A program made the position numbers and the translations under genes. This document shows, one piece after another, positions 11,501 to 21,661 of a DNA stretch of 64,000 nt (the stretch's first letter is position 1; the number at the start of each line of letters is the position of its first letter). This DNA is from Fragilaria crotonensis (Eukaryota > Bacillariophyta > Fragilariophyceae > Fragilariales > Fragilariaceae): contig JAKSYS010000019.1 of the NCBI GenBank assembly GCA_022925895.1, forward strand, positions 62,001 to 126,000, in the 5' to 3' direction. Under the pieces are notes generated by a model that did not search any database, was not told the origin of the DNA, and saw only the letters and a list, made by a program, of their open reading frames with translations.

Positions 11501-13959
11501 TGGAACAAAACCAGCACTCGGAGGCAGTGGAGAGCTTGAAAAGGGCTATAAAAATATACACCGAAACGCTTGGTGGGTTGAGTAGTCCGGTAGCTGCGGT
11601 TCTGCTGGCCCTTGGGAAAGTTGAAGTCAGGAAAAGATCTCCTGACAATGCGGTGGCATACTTTAAGGAGAGTCTTCAGATAAGCAAGGAACTGAATGAG
11701 GATGCACAAGTCGCTGCAGCACTGTTTGAAATAGGAACAGTGCTTGAGAGTAAGGGTAGAGGAACAGAGGCATTAGAGTGCTACAAAGAAACGCTACGCC
11801 TAGCCGTCAACCCTGAAAGTGTCACTACAAGGGCCAGAACATTCAACAAGATCGGAGGGCTACTGGCAGATCAAGAAAACTTTGAAGGCGCCATGAAAGC
11901 TTGTGAGAAAGCTCTTGTTCTGTTCAACGAAGGAAAGGGAGCACCCGTTGTCGAAATCGGCGAAGCATATCAAATCATGGCAGGCGTTCACGAAGCCAAC
12001 GGAGATTATGATGCTGCTTTGGAATTTTTTCAGAAGGCTCACACAATTTTAGTGGAAAGGTTGGGACAGACAGACCTGTCAGTAGCCCGAGTTTTGAACA
12101 ATCTTTCGATTAATCATGCCAGGAGAGGAGATTTTCCAAAGGCCTTTGAGCTGTGCTCTGAGGCCTTGGAGATTCGACGAGAAAAACTCGGTTCCGCCCA
12201 CCTCGATACGTGCGACACACTTTACAACGTCGCAAACATTATGGATGAATGGGGGAAGATAGATGACGCGATGAAGTATTATACGGAGGCTCTTGAGTCA
12301 TACCGTGGCACTCTTGGACCCGAAGACATCGAAGTTGCAAATTGCTTCCAATACATCGGTACACTTCATGTCAAGAAGGAAGAAGACGAGCAGGCGATGA
12401 GAGCTTTTGCCGAGTCACTTCGAATTTTCCAGCTCCACGGAGAAGAGAGCACTGGAATGGCGACCATTATATTCAACTTGGGGGTGCTTTACAACAGACA
12501 AGCTGATCACGAGAAAGCTCTTGAAGTGCTTGGCCATTGCCTACGATTACAGAAGGCTGCGAACAGCGACACGAGTGACCTCGCAAACACGTGCGATCAG
12601 ATCGCAGTGGCCTACGCTGGCAAAAAGTTTCGGACGGAATCGAAGATATTTTTTCAGCAGTCGTTGGCAATGCTCATGGATGCAGGCAAGCAGGATACGA
12701 TCGAAACTGCCAATGTTCTGGTTCATTTTGGGGCTGCATTATCGGATGAGGATGAGTTTGATGAGGCTCTGAAGCGTCTTCATGATGCACTTCAGATATT
12801 CCAACGAGATATTGGTGAAAATTCAGAGGAAGTCGCAGCCACCCTCACGCAGATTGGAATAATCCACAACAAACGCGTTGACTATGAGGAAGCATTGCGG
12901 CTACTCACATCCGTGCTAAAAATTCGATCGTCCCTGTATGGTAGAGACGGCATGAAAGTTGCAGAGACGCTTTTCGAAATCGGAAAAGTCATGGAGGAGT
13001 GGGGCGACTCTGACGAGGTAAGTTTCCTAAGTGTTTGTTTTCGCCATTCCACAAGGAAGGCTAACAACTCAAACTACCGTTAGGCGCTCGACACATACAG
13101 TGAGGTAATCCGAATTGTCAAAATTCACTTCGGCCAACATCATGCTATTGTTGCAGAAGCGTTGAAACGCATAGGTTCTATTCACGTGGAGAAAAGTGAC
13201 TACGACGAAGCAATGAAAGTTTTGAACCAGGCTATAGTTTTGCAAAGGCAAGTCCTCGGCGGATCCGCTGTCGAGATGGGCCACACGCTACTCAGCATCG
13301 CAGCGGTGCATGACGCGCGGTCGGAAGAAGATGCTGCCTTAGCATGTTACTCTGAGGCATTACAACTCTTCAGGACGAACCTCGGTGACGAAGACATCTT
13401 GGTTGCCTTGGCATTGAACAACATCGGAATCAATCATGCCCGACGAAAGAATTACAATAAGGCGATAACCATGTGTACCGAAACCCTGAGGATTCGAAGG
13501 CTAAAGCTCGGCGAAGAGCACCTAGATGTTGCCGACTCTTGCCTTAACATCGCCAACGTGCTTGATGAATGGGGGAAGGATGAGCAAGCCTTGAGCTTCT
13601 ATAAAGATGCACTTCACATGTACAAAAAGCAGTTGGGAGACGATGATGTTGAAGTTGCGAATTGCCTTTCGGCTGTTGGAGGAATTCATATGAAGCAAAA
13701 TGACCATCGACGAGCCATAACTTGCTTTATGGAAACGATTCGCATCTACCGCCTCAAGAAAGGCGCTGATAACTTAAATGTTGCCCAAGCCCTATTCAAC
13801 CTCGGTCGAGTGTATGGCAAAACTGTTGAGTATGAAAAGGCGCTGGCGTGTTTTAATGAAAGCTTGCGGATTCGGCAGGGAATTCTCGGTGAATCGCACG
13901 CTGATGTTATTAGTGTCCATCGCTACATCGAAGCGGTTGAGCGCAAGAGAAGACGTTGA
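5541..13959 (+). CDS. Giant TPR (kinesin light chain-like) repeat protein, frame broken twice
   Basis: One very large gene for a tetratricopeptide-repeat scaffold. Residues 1 to about 430 are acidic and probably disordered. A helical, unrecognised region runs to about 780, then about 45 TPRs of some 42 residues reach the end. Repeats follow the kinesin-light-chain style (EAL.I....LG..H..VA.TL..LG). A GTAAGT...TAG intron (13018-13083, 66 bases) joins GDSDE to ALDTYSE. The frame breaks twice, at an A run near 8973-8976 and another at 10420-10422; in both, the TPR pattern resumes perfectly if one A is missing. With that reading the product is about 2784 residues. Sequencing error is the simplest cause, a real null allele the alternative. 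The ATG at 5541 is chosen because the open frame upstream has only a GTG. Substrate and partners are unknown. Confidence 0.8.
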
Positions 13960-14027
13960 GGATAAACAGGAAATTTGTGAATAGTCAAGAGTACAGTATT
14001 TCGGAAGAAAGCGCACATGCCAGGATA

Positions 14028-15124
14028 CTACACGGCCGCGGGATTGATGGCGAGAAATGGGCGCGTCCGCGTCTGGGTTGCTGTAACAAGAGACAAGTTC
14101 CTGGTGCTGACCTGGAAAGGAACCCCGCTACTCGATTTGGTGGAAGCCTTCAAATGATCCAATTTTTGGTGAAGTTCGAGCATGGCGTTTCGATCCCCAG
14201 TAAGAATCGCTTGAATTCGCTCGTCGACTTTCTTAGTCATTTCTAGATAGTTGGATGCAGCATTATATCTCCCGACGCTTGGCGAGGTTGTGGTATTTAC
14301 CTCATATGCAGCATTCCACGGATTGATTCTGGGCTCCTTTGGAAAAGAGTTTGTTGCGGCGTGGTTCTGCAGCATGCCACGATACTTGCTGTACTTGTTG
14401 CGTTTGGAACTAGAGGGGCTTCGTGATGCTCGTCCCTTTGCATTCATGTCAACCCACAATTCGCCTTGAAATGCTTCGTCTTCCATTGCCGGTTCAGCGT
14501 CAAGGCTGGCTTCCTCGTCGAAGGAAACATGGGACGCGACGTCGACAGATATCGAATCCATGAGGTTCAAGTTCGTTGGAATACAGGCATCGAATGCACG
14601 TGAATCCTCCGAACATTCTGTCCAGTCCTTATTTGAATGTGGCATCGAAGATGTGCGTTCGCTTACTGGCTGAATCGGTGCGTCAGCTCTTAGATCAGAA
14701 ATACTCGCAGAGAATTTGGAGTGTTCTGACGGCTCTACTGACGACCTTGCATCACCATTGCGAACAGAAGTGTAGTCTCCAGTGTATCTTGCTAAGGAAC
14801 CAGAAAGTTGCGAGTCGTCATCTGCTGCAGCGGCCTGCGGGCGAGTAATGGAAACAGTTGCCTTGGAATCGGGAGCAACTACGCTGTAGTTTTCATCGGT
14901 CAATGCAACCGAACTGCCAACGATTCCCCGCAAGTCGTCTGTTTCCTAGCTTTCGAATTGAAGCCCTCCGACAGAGTTTCTCTTGCCCTTTCGTTGACCG
15001 TCGAAGTATAAGGCGAGTTTACGTCAACCTCATCGGAAGGGATTCGATCTGAGGAGATGTGATCAATGCGATCAGTTGGTAGGAGTTCGCCTGTTTGGCA
15101 CAATCGTTGATACAAATTGCTCAT
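14028..15124 (-). CDS. Unrecognised protein, EAFQGELW family, paralogue A
   Basis: I do not recognise this family, but it is clearly related to the next minus-strand gene (16129-18345). Both begin MSNL and share a C-terminal module: EDEAFQGELW, a Lys/Ser-rich stretch with NKYS, an Asn-Pro-rich linker, a helix with K(V/I)DERI/L and a closing LK.STKS. The rest is Ser/Thr/Asp rich and probably disordered. Two open frames must be joined. Either a 77-base intron (14946-15022, GTAAAC to CTAG, phase 0, giving about 339 residues) lies there, or one A is missing in the AGGAAACAG run near 14941-14945. The intron is as likely as the indel. The gene converges with the TPR gene, 68 bases from its stop. 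An ATG at 15257 could start a different leader but breaks frame. Confidence 0.6.
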
Positions 15125-16128
15125 CCTTCACATAACTTACAAGCCAACAGGAACGTGCCCTTGTTGAGTGCTCCTTGCTGGAAGTCCTTTGTTGTGAGTT
15201 ATGAGTTGTACTGTGAGGTGTGAGGGATCCAGAGTCTTCGGAGGCTTCATCGGTCATCTGACAAAAATGATTTCACATTTCACCGGTTCACCCAGATTGA
15301 ATTCCGATCGTGGATGTGTGTACAAAACCTTAAAAGGATACCATCTATTGTAGTACTCCAGTACCAGGTACCGCATGCCACATGCACATGCCCCGTGGAC
15401 CATGGACAAGGATCGTCCTGTTCTTGAGTCTCATCTACAGTATCAGTGGTCAGTCACAGTGTCAGGTGAACTGGAGTCAGTGCCTATGACCGGTGGGCAA
15501 CGGAAATTGTAGTGTACGACGTAGGGTGTACGAACTCCCAAATAGTGTGCATACGCACATTAACTATTACATACGTTTCGCATTTATGCCCCCACACAAC
15601 CTGCATAGCAGTACAGCGATTGTTAGCCAGGTTCTGCCGTGCGGAACAAGCTCACTCGACACTCCAGCATCGGCTATGACGACATGACGACATTCCTTGA
15701 CAAAAACTCGAATGCGCAATGGGCAACGCGCACTCCCTCCATACACAAGCACGACTTGTAAATTGGAAAAGTGGTCGGAGCATGAAGTATGAAAGCCATG
15801 CGTTTATGCTACTACTTAGTACTAAAACCCAGTATAGATGTATATGACTTCTAAATTGTTTGCATTTGGTACTGTACATGATCTTCGGAGCATTTCACGA
15901 TGCGACTGCCGACAAGACGTTCGTGCTCGCGCCCAAGCATCAGGGCAAAGGCACAGGGCTGCAGCTATATTTTGGCTATCACTGATTATACCATAATTGA
16001 GGAAGTGTGCCGTGCCTCCCATGTTAAGTCCACCGAAAATGGGAAGAGAGAACAAATTCCTTGAGTCGGTGGATATAGTCATTCAATTGTAGGCACGAGC
16101 TCGTCATGGATCTCATTGTTTGTGTTGT
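15125..16128. other. Intergenic spacer, no gene seen
   Basis: About 1 kb lies between the two paralogues. It includes the promoter of paralogue A and the 3' end of paralogue B. Around 15345-15430 it has a GTAC and CATGCACATG-rich patch. No coding frame or RNA gene is apparent. Confidence 0.5.
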
Positions 16129-18345
16129 TCAAATTGTTTCCTTCAATGGCGCGCTTTTCGTTGAGGTCTTAAGATCCTCTAGATTTCGGCGAAGATCGTC
16201 GAGATCGTTTCTCGCTGATACCTGACTAAGTCGCTCATCGATCTTCGAGTACAGCTCTGCATTCTTTAGCGCTATCGAAGCGCTTGCGGGTGAGGCCGTG
16301 TTGGAGGGCGGCGGTGGGAGAGGGTTTGTTTGCGTTTGCCATGCATGGCGGCGGTACGGGTTCGAGAAAGTGGGGCGTTGTGTAGATGGAACGACGAGGT
16401 CGCTATATTTGTTGGACTTTTGAGGCGGTGCCAACTGCGGAACATCGTTTGAGTCACGAATGCCCGCTTTAGGATGTAATGTTGTCCAAAGCTCGCCTTG
16501 AAAGGCCTCCTCATCGATGACAGTAGCATCATCATTATATGCCTGATCAGGAGCTGAGGCACAGGTCATGACATCAGACGAATCAGGATCTGAAAGCATC
16601 AATGATTGAGGAATGTACGCATGAAATTCATCAAACCCATCGTCTTCATAATAGTCGTATTCGTCGTCGTCGCTTTCTTCGGAGGGTCCATAGTTAGATT
16701 TAATCAACAAAGCATCTGAAGCCGTACGTTCTTCGCGCTGCGGTTTTGTTGGAAGCAAGCTATCAGCCTTCTCAGCGTGAAGCAACGACGGATTTGCAGC
16801 CAATCGGACACTCGCCTGGGCAGCGATATCGAAGGACGTGTACGTGCTTTCGTCATCACTATCAACATCCGTGCTCGGATTGTTCACTTTGCCGTCGTCA
16901 GTCATGCGATTAGGTATTTCTTTTGGCGTCAGGAAGCTGTCCCAATCGCGTCCCTTGCCATCCGTCCACTCCGCATTGGCCTTCCCACGCATTGCGCAGT
17001 GCGTCCTTTCGCGAGGGTGGTCACGCTGTTCATTTGATTTGATCTTGGCGCCGTCAATTTCTGGCGAGTGCTGATTGCTTTCGAAAAGACTTGGCGTCCA
17101 TGTAATTTCCTGGAAAACCGCAGGGTTCCTAGGCTTGCATTTCGCATCCCCATTACGAGTGCCCCGAGAAGCGTCCACCGGTGAGTGACACTTGTTCACG
17201 CCAGGACTTGGTGTCCTTGCGATACCTTGGGACGCTGCTGTTTGGGACCCTTGAGCGTTCATATATTCATTAACGGTGCCACGCTTGGAGCGCCCAGGTA
17301 CTTGATCGGTACTCGAGTCAGACCGTCGCGTCCATATAATGTCTTGGTGCGATGCTGGTTCGATTGCTTGAGCTATCACACGATTTTGCGGAGAGTGACG
17401 CGCGGAGCTGTCAAGTGAGTGGTCCTTGGTCGCGTGAGGATGTGGTGTCCATACAATGTCTTGGATTGCTTCGTTCTTTGGCGCGTTCGTTTGCTTACGT
17501 GGAGCGCTGTGCCCGGAGCTTCCTGACAGATGATGATTGATTGTGCCAGGACGTTGTGTCCACATACTGTCTTGGGCATTGTTTTCCCGCGTACGTTGAG
17601 TGCCAAGCGCGGAGCCGCCCGGCGTGTGATTCTGTACGGCGTCAGCCCTCGGAGTCCAGACAATCTCTTGAACAGGTCCTGCGTCGTATGCGGGAGCTTT
17701 CAATGGCTTATTCGGAGTGGTACGCGCGGAGCTTCCTGGCAAGTGATCGTTGCTCGCGCCAGGACGTTGCGTCCAAAAATTGTCTTGGGAATCGAATGTT
17801 CTGTTAGTTTGATCTTTCACACGCGTATGCAGAGTGTCATTCGCAGAGGTGCCCGGCAAGTGATCCTCAACGGCGTCAGGACTTGGTGTCCATACAATGT
17901 CCTGGAAAGCTGCTGTGTTCTTTGCTTGAGATTTCATTAGCTTATGCGGAGTGCTGTGCGCGGAGCTTCCGGGCAAGTGACCCTTTCTCGCGTCAGGATG
18001 TTGCGTCAACGTATTGTCCTTTTTAGCCGCTGCTTCGTTTGCTTGAGTTTCCACACGATTATTCAGAGCGCAATGCGAGGGGCTGTCAATCGAGTGGTCC
18101 TTGCTTGCATCAGGACGTGGTGTCCATACTATGTCTTGGAAAGTGGCAGGAGCTTTTGTTTCTGCCATCACACCCTTATACAACGTGTCCATGGGAGGGT
18201 GGGATTTCAGCAACGTATCGGAACATCGATATTCACGTGTTTCATCACGACTACGGCTGCGCCCGTTGGTGGCTCTCCTTCGTATTCTTTCCGACGTAGG
18301 ATCGCATGATTCTGAATTGAAGATATACTGTTGCAAATTGCTCAT
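16129..18345 (-). CDS. Unrecognised repeat protein, EAFQGELW family, paralogue B
   Basis: A 738-residue protein of unknown function in a single exon. It starts MSNLQQY, resembling paralogue A. Residues 70 to about 431 form ten tandem repeats, mostly 39 residues, headed by QDIVWTP-like motifs. A charged middle with acidic runs (YDYYEDDGFDE) follows. The C-terminus carries the shared module: DEEAFQGELW near residue 630, NKYS, a Pro-rich stretch, KIDERL and LKTSTKS. No signal peptide, membrane segment or catalytic motif is visible, so it looks like a largely disordered scaffold with a short conserved binding module. Repeats are present in B and absent in A, so the array was gained in B or lost in A after the duplication. 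Confidence 0.75.
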   Translation of the reverse strand: MSNLQQYIFNSESCDPTSERIRRRATNGRSRSRDETREYRCSDTLLKSHPPMDTLYKGVMAETKAPATFQDIVWTPRPDASKDHSIDSPSHCALNNRVETQANEAAAKKDNTLTQHPDARKGHLPGSSAHSTPHKLMKSQAKNTAAFQDIVWTPSPDAVEDHLPGTSANDTLHTRVKDQTNRTFDSQDNFWTQRPGASNDHLPGSSARTTPNKPLKAPAYDAGPVQEIVWTPRADAVQNHTPGGSALGTQRTRENNAQDSMWTQRPGTINHHLSGSSGHSAPRKQTNAPKNEAIQDIVWTPHPHATKDHSLDSSARHSPQNRVIAQAIEPASHQDIIWTRRSDSSTDQVPGRSKRGTVNEYMNAQGSQTAASQGIARTPSPGVNKCHSPVDASRGTRNGDAKCKPRNPAVFQEITWTPSLFESNQHSPEIDGAKIKSNEQRDHPRERTHCAMRGKANAEWTDGKGRDWDSFLTPKEIPNRMTDDGKVNNPSTDVDSDDESTYTSFDIAAQASVRLAANPSLLHAEKADSLLPTKPQREERTASDALLIKSNYGPSEESDDDEYDYYEDDGFDEFHAYIPQSLMLSDPDSSDVMTCASAPDQAYNDDATVIDEEAFQGELWTTLHPKAGIRDSNDVPQLAPPQKSNKYSDLVVPSTQRPTFSNPYRRHAWQTQTNPLPPPPSNTASPASASIALKNAELYSKIDERLSQVSARNDLDDLRRNLEDLKTSTKSAPLKETI
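17053..18138 (-). repeat. Ten tandem 39-residue WTP repeats inside paralogue B
   Basis: Each unit begins with a QDIVWTPRPDA-like head, then about DHLPGSSA, then a variable polar tail. Counted lengths are 39, 39, 39, 39, 32, 37, 39, 39, 39 and a partial tenth. The head varies (QDNFWTQ, QEIVWTP, QDSMWTQ, QDIIWTR, QEITWTP), and the WT pair is kept in eight of the ten. The conserved head against a drifting tail suggests selection on the head as a short binding motif. Confidence 0.85.
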
Positions 18346-19448
18346 TGCAAGAACAATGGTTGAATCGTTTGGTGTGTCCTATTGAATGTTCACATGTGGG
18401 CAGCGTGTTGATCGCGGAGAACTTTTAATCGTGGTGGCGTGTTGGTCGTCTTTTGAACATTCAACTACCGGTAGTCGCGTACATACGGTGAATGTTAAGG
18501 ATTTACCATACTGTCGCGCCTACACACTGTCACTCGTGATTTCTGTTAGTTTAATACCAAATGGTACAAGTACTACGGTAGTACCACCTGACATGGCTAA
18601 CGGCTTGGGATCACCAAGTCTATCCATGTTTTGATTTTAGGTGGTAATAGATGTGCTTCTTCTGCTTTGAACTTACAACTTCACTGTAGTTATTAATGAA
18701 TACGATGACAACAAGGTGATGGATTTAGGTTGATGTTTTGGGTTTAGTTTTTCAGCTGAATGCGCAATGGTAGTGTATGCCAAAGCTAAGGTGCGTTGCG
18801 TAGACTACTGTATCAGGTGGAGTTGATACAAAAGCATCATCAAAGCAGAAGAAACACAACACAAAACCTCTAGTAAATTGGATGACCCTAGATGCGCGAG
18901 GTCCCACACATGGGGAGGGCCTTCATTGATCGTAGGCGTTACGGGACCTTCAAAATACCACTGCAAGGCCTGCACGCGACCAAAAAGATCAATCAGAGAG
19001 AGTTCACATTCAGAGTGACTGACCATATCATCAAATAAATATCATTGGCTGTACAACCCACGAGCCAAGGCTTCCTCGCATGAGGCTGCAAACGGGGATC
19101 ATGCCCTCAAATCCTGTAGTGATGGAGAAAATTCACGCGCTGATTTCTTCGCGTTGGAGCATTCTTTAAATCCCTCGTTTTTGCTTGACGACGTCCATGT
19201 GGAAACCAATGCCTGAGGTGATTAGATCCTACGTGAACGATCGCTGCATTATGGTTGACCCCCAGTTGTTGGAGCAAGTAGCATATACCTGGCGCTAAAG
19301 TACTAAAGCACCTTGACCCAGGGCGGAAGGTATGGCCAAGTCCCCATTCCTAAGTAAATGTGGTCATGAGATGTTGTGTGAGGGGGAAAAGCTTACGGTC
19401 ATAAGTGACTCGTTGTAGTCGTCATAAAGATTACAGAGAAAAAATCGA
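18346..19448. other. Intergenic spacer, nothing recognised
   Basis: About 1.1 kb between paralogue B and the coiled-coil gene. It is moderately AT-rich, with no frame that looks coding and no tRNA-like or repeat structure that I could see. Confidence 0.45.
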
Positions 19449-20606
19449 CTAAGGTTGCTGGAACCACAGCAGCTCCTCACGTGGCGTTTCGTTGACCTGA
19501 ACAGAGTTTTCGGGAACTAAAAAGTCCAATAGCGACTCCGCAGAGGTCGGAGCTCCGATGTCAACGAGCAACGTATTGCCGTGGCATCCTTGCGTAGCTT
19601 CCGAAGCTCCAACGAGAGCCTCGTTCGATGTAAGGTCCAAGAAGTTCGATGTGCCATCCTCGTGCTCACTTCTCAAGGTCGAGTCGTCGTGTTGACCTTC
19701 TATCAAGCCATCGGCCACCCCCAAAAAATCGCTCCGACCCGCTGGCGGTGAATCCTGGCTTGCATGGGACGATTCATGGGGCGTGAACGACTGATCCAAG
19801 AAATCTATTGAAGGCACCTGCTGGTGGTGCTGATGCCACATTTGACTGCGTGGGGGGACTTCTTGGCGGATTTCGCCCAGAGATTTATTCCATAAAAGAC
19901 GATGATCGCTTTCGGCAACGTAAAAGCGATGGTCCAATTCCTTTCCCATCCCCTCAAGTAGTTTTCCTTCGTGCAGGTTCTCAGGATGCAAATCACTAAT
20001 CCATTCTTCATAGGTAGCATTGGGATTCATGGCCAAAAAACTCTCAAGGTGGGACTCAATTGCTTCGGTGCACGCGGCTCCTGCCACTCGCATCATTTCT
20101 CGTGCCTCTTGTTCGTCTCGTATATCTCGATTCCGTCGTTCCAGCGCGTCGGCCACCTCCTGATCTTGCTCCATCTTGTCAATCAATCGGGCCAAATTTA
20201 TTTTCTGTAGAGTTTCTGCAATTCTTGTCTTGGCTCCACTAATTCCTTTTTTTTTAGCCTTATCCAAATGTTGTTCAAGTTTCATGGATTGTAGCTTGTC
20301 CTTGGACACACTAAGTTTCTGATCCAATTCTAGTTTCTGCACGCGATCCGAAATTTGTTTCTTGGATTCTGCGACGCGTTGCTGAAGATCCAATTCTTGA
20401 ACGCTCTGCGTAAGCCGTTGCTTGGATTGCGAAAATCGTTGTTGGACAGCGTCGAATCGGGATGGAATCGCGCCACCACCACCACCACCACCCAAACTAC
20501 CACCAATTTGTTGTTCAGGTTCTTGTTGACTTGTTTGTCGTTGCTCATCCCGAGAGTACGTTCCCGGAGATTCACTGTTGTCGTTGTTGGTTGTATTGGA
20601 AGACAT
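19449..20606 (-). CDS. Coiled-coil protein of unknown function
   Basis: A 385-residue protein I do not recognise. After a polar N-terminus rich in Asn, Gln and Ser and a run of glycines, residues 48 to about 170 form regular amphipathic heptads (SRFDAVQQRFSQSKQRL, LQQRVAESKKQISDRV and similar), a strong coiled-coil signature. Next comes a compact, probably folded segment, with AMNPNATYEEWISDLHPEN near residue 190 and a helix ending in DHRLLWNKSL near residue 245. The last 120 residues are acidic and disordered. There is no targeting peptide or membrane segment. The ATG at 20606 is the first in frame. The N-terminal CAC-repeat stretch on the plus strand (20473-20491) encodes the glycine run. 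Confidence 0.65.
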   Translation of the reverse strand: MSSNTTNNDNSESPGTYSRDEQRQTSQQEPEQQIGGSLGGGGGGGAIPSRFDAVQQRFSQSKQRLTQSVQELDLQQRVAESKKQISDRVQKLELDQKLSVSKDKLQSMKLEQHLDKAKKKGISGAKTRIAETLQKINLARLIDKMEQDQEVADALERRNRDIRDEQEAREMMRVAGAACTEAIESHLESFLAMNPNATYEEWISDLHPENLHEGKLLEGMGKELDHRFYVAESDHRLLWNKSLGEIRQEVPPRSQMWHQHHQQVPSIDFLDQSFTPHESSHASQDSPPAGRSDFLGVADGLIEGQHDDSTLRSEHEDGTSNFLDLTSNEALVGASEATQGCHGNTLLVDIGAPTSAESLLDFLVPENSVQVNETPREELLWFQQP

Positions 20607-20832
20607 CTTTTCAATTCAGGAGGAATAAAGGTGTATGGAGGGACGAAGGAACCTGCACCAACTCTGCTCGATGTCCACCGGTCGAGGATATGCGAATTAA
20701 CAAAGACAGGACGGATCCGAGCGTTAAAGCGACCAGGGCAAATTTTGTTGTCAGGCGCGTTGAAATGACTTCTCGTGGACTCCTCACTCCGGACTCCAGA
20801 CTCCGCCAGACTCCCGAATTTTGTGCTATGTG
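20607..20832. promoter_or_regulatory. Upstream region of the coiled-coil gene
   Basis: Some 220 bases separate the ATG at 20606 from the left end of the MITE at 20833. This is the only native upstream sequence before the insertion, so it should include the core promoter. No specific element is identified. Confidence 0.3.
20825..20832. repeat. Target-site duplication, left copy
   Basis: GCTATGTG directly before the left inverted repeat of the MITE. It is identical to the copy at 21407-21414. Confidence 0.9.
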
Positions 20833-21406
20833 CAGGGGTGTCCTATTTAAGGCGACCGGGCCGGCGCGCCTAGCAGCGCCTTAATTAGTTAATATAGGCG
20901 CTTTTTTGGACCTTCAAAAAGGCGGTGTAAGGCGGTGGGGGTTAGGGGTTAGGGTTTTGGGGGATTTAGAGTTAAGGTTTATGACTGTACAGTGCAGCTG
21001 CAACGCTCATCCCCACTTCAGTCCATCAAGAAAATGAAACTGCCAACAGACCTCACAGCTCACCATGAACAATCATGGATGTAACTTCAATTGTTTCAGC
21101 TTTTTTCACTGCAACAGTTGAGTTCCAAGTCCAAATTAAGCATCTGGCTACTGGCTACGGATATACTGGAGTACTGTACAATATGGTACTGTATCCATGT
21201 TTTTACTGTATGTTGTTTATAATCTACTGGAGTACTGTCGTACTATGCTACGAGAGTGCTCCGTACAAAACTTACACGTACAATTCTACGCGATGGTATG
21301 TTTGTAGCGTAGAATCTACAGGACCTTATTTAAGGCGCTTTTTCAAGGCTTCAAAAAGGCGATTGGCCCCAAAATTAAGGCGCCCGCCTTAAATAGGACA
21401 CCCCTG
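20833..21406. mobile_element. Non-autonomous hAT-type MITE
   Basis: The element is 574 bp, begins CAGGGGTGTCC and ends with the exact reverse complement. The terminal inverted repeats match over 22 bp (20833-20854 and 21385-21406). It is flanked by the 8-bp direct repeat GCTATGTG (20825-20832 and 21407-21414), a perfect target-site duplication. An 8-bp duplication and a CAGGGG end are typical of the hAT superfamily. Subterminal GGCGCTTTTT...CTTCAAAAAGGCG motifs occur near both ends in the same orientation and can themselves form hairpins. There is no transposase frame. The perfect ends and duplication suggest a young insertion. Inside lies a short telomere-like stretch (20940-20960). Confidence 0.9.
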
Positions 21407-21414
21407 GCTATGTG
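21407..21414. repeat. Target-site duplication, right copy
   Basis: GCTATGTG directly after the right inverted repeat of the MITE. It is identical to the copy at 20825-20832. Confidence 0.9.
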
Positions 21415-21661
21415 CAATGTATCGTACAAATGTACTACCGGTAGGACCTACGTACGAATTGACCTACTCGTACAGAGTTCCTAGTACTAGCTAGAGTAGT
21501 GGAGTACTGGAGTACCAAAGATGCCGTTGATTTTAAGAACATCAGATTTGCGAACCCTTCCCTTTTCCATCGTGCTGCTCGTCCCTGTATGTTATGATTG
21601 ACATGGTACTTTACCCCTCTGTCAACACGGACTGGTCGACATATCATCGTTTCATTTGACT

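Noticed and set aside
15072-15257. A 61-codon first exon for paralogue A
   Set aside because: The ATG at 15257 needs a 50-base intron that leads into a stop; the MSNL start at 15124 matches paralogue B.
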